This document shows, one piece after another, positions 63,070 through 64,000 of a stretch of DNA of 64,000 nt. The stretch is from the NCBI GenBank assembly GCA_041694155.1, contig JASMTS010000012.1, forward strand, positions 186,001 through 250,000, written 5' to 3'. The notes below the pieces were generated by a model that saw only the letters and a list, made by a program, of their open reading frames with translations, was not told the origin of the DNA and made no database searches. A program made the translations under genes and the position numbers. This DNA is from JAAZVM01 sp041694155. GTDB taxonomy: Bacteria > Patescibacteriota > Gracilibacteria > BD1-5 > UBA6164. The number at the start of each line of letters is the position of its first letter. Position 1 is the stretch's first letter.

Positions 63070-63749
63070 TGAAAAAACTTTACTGTTAAATGCATTCATA
63101 AATCTCTTAAATATATATCTTGTTCTGCTCATCTGTTATATATTGTATTTCATTCAATAACTGTTTCATTCTTATGATTTATCACTTCATGTCATAATAA
63201 TCTTCTCCTTTCAAGACTGTTTCATGAATAATACTTTATAACATTATTACCATCATAGTGTATATAAAATTTGTCTCATCTGTCATATTGAGCTTTTATA
63301 TTTAACCATGATGTTACTTCATGATTCCTTATTTTAGAAAAATCTATATCTACTTCATAAAAATTTCTTCAAAGATACTTAATTTCATCATTTCACATAA
63401 ATTCATAACTTCACATTCTACCTCAAACTATTTGAAAGTCTCTAGGTCATATGCTTTCAATTTCTTCTTTTAGATTTGCTGTAGCATTTCTTAGTTCTGC
63501 TAGTTGATAAACATCATCATCTTTAAATTTTTCTGGATTATCTAACAAATATTCTAAAAATATTTTAAAATCTATATTGTCTCAATTTGCTTTTACTAAT
63601 TCCAGTAATCATCTACTACTTCATTCTTCGTAAGATTTTTCCAAATAAGCATCTAAGAACCTTTGATATTTTGAACTCATTTCCCTTATTGTTTCAGCAT
63701 TTTGTATATTTTCTGCTTGCTCGTTATAAAAATCAGGTACTTCGCTCAT
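63054..63749 (-). CDS. Hypothetical protein, 231 aa
   Basis: Starts MSEVPDFYNEQAENIQNAET. The N-terminal 110 residues are helical and acidic (QAENIQNAETIREMSSKYQRFLDAYLEKSYEEG), and the C-terminal part is beta-rich with charged residues (VIKYYSGNSLERRRLLGHEVINHKNETVIEGN). No signal peptide, membrane span or known motif is visible. Several Gly are TGA. It stands alone between dnaG and tmk. Function unknown. Confidence 0.65.
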
Positions 63750-63853
63750 AATTTTATAATTATTTAATATATTTATAAATATTTTATCATAAAAACTTTA
63801 TATTTTCAAAAATACAATATAATTAACTAAATTATATAATAAAAAATATACAA

Positions 63854-64000
63854 ATGTTTGTTGTTATTGACTGATTGGATGGTTCAGGTAAAGGTACACA
63901 AGTAAATCTTATAGCTGAAAACTTAAAAAAACTTTGAAAAAAAGTAAAGGTTTTGGATTATCCTAGATATGGTGAGGAATCTGCTTTTTTTGTTGAAAAA
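63854..64000 (+). CDS. tmk: Thymidylate kinase (5' part)
   Basis: 49 codons visible before the window ends. Starts MFVVIDGLDGSGKGTQVNLIAENL, the P-loop and start typical of dTMP kinase, then LGKKVKVLDYPRYGEESA, matching the DR motif region (here YPRYG). It phosphorylates dTMP to dTDP. The rest is outside the window. Confidence 0.92.

Noticed and set aside
1..64000. Genes broken by in-frame TGA as pseudogenes
   Set aside because: The breaks fall only at TGA and at conserved Gly positions, in essential genes as well. Recoding explains all of them.
1..64000. tRNA, rRNA, CRISPR arrays and transposases
   Set aside because: I looked for GC-rich cloverleaf-like stretches, the TTCGA arm and regularly spaced repeats and saw none. 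A covariance-model search would settle this for small RNAs.

Overview
The window comes from an AT-rich bacterial genome that reads UGA as glycine. Core genes such as gyrA, alaS, recA, rpoD, dnaG and the whole ATP synthase operon translate into full-length, well conserved proteins only if in-frame TGA is glycine, and it falls at invariant glycines (Walker A loops, GyrA box, the ABC signature). Stops are TAA and TAG. In sufC I count 16 TGA and 5 GGN glycine codons. This is translation table 25, known from Absconditabacteria (SR1) and Gracilibacteria of the candidate phyla radiation; I cannot name the species. Compact enzymes (AlaS 606 aa, ProS 407 aa, AtpH 119 aa) fit a reduced genome.

Layout. 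1-9.7 kb: the gyrA 3' end, a 1115-aa protein of unknown function, alaS, a yvcK-like gene, and a minus-strand recR / FtsB-like / rsmH group. 9.7-15.8 kb: a suf operon for iron-sulfur assembly (sufC, sufB, an A-type carrier, sufD, a CGYC thioredoxin-like protein, a CcdA-like membrane protein, a divergent IscU/SufU-like protein, an IscR-type regulator), with a 16-bp inverted repeat in its leader. 15.8-25.3 kb: translation and repair genes on the minus strand (rplA, yidD, rpsT-infC-rpmI-rplT, pheT, recA, a DnaQ-type exonuclease, a sigma-like HARE-HTH regulator). 25.5-32.4 kb: two pseudopilins, a pseudouridine synthase, an HD hydrolase, methyltransferases and a rhodanese.

32.4-37.5 kb is an accessory zone around a CIRCE-controlled dnaK. 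It holds three genes (32432, 35312 minus, 36777) that contain no UGA-glycine, have strong Shine-Dalgarno sites and look recently imported; one seems to end in UGA. 37.5-43.4 kb: proS, a cNMP-binding protein, rlmH, and an ECF sigma / anti-sigma / beta-propeller group. 43.8-50.0 kb: a type III restriction-modification system. Two cargo segments (35.7-37.5 kb and 43.4-50.0 kb) are each bracketed by near-identical terminator hairpins.

50.2-59.6 kb: an F-type ATP synthase operon in the order c-a-c-b-delta-alpha-gamma-(membrane protein)-(RNase H)-beta-epsilon. Its two c-subunit genes are concatemers of six and four hairpins, built from an alternating two-hairpin unit and carrying Na+-type binding residues. 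One copy of each would make a ten-hairpin ring. 59.6-64 kb: rpoD, dnaG, an unknown protein and the start of tmk. I saw no tRNA, rRNA, CRISPR array or transposase.
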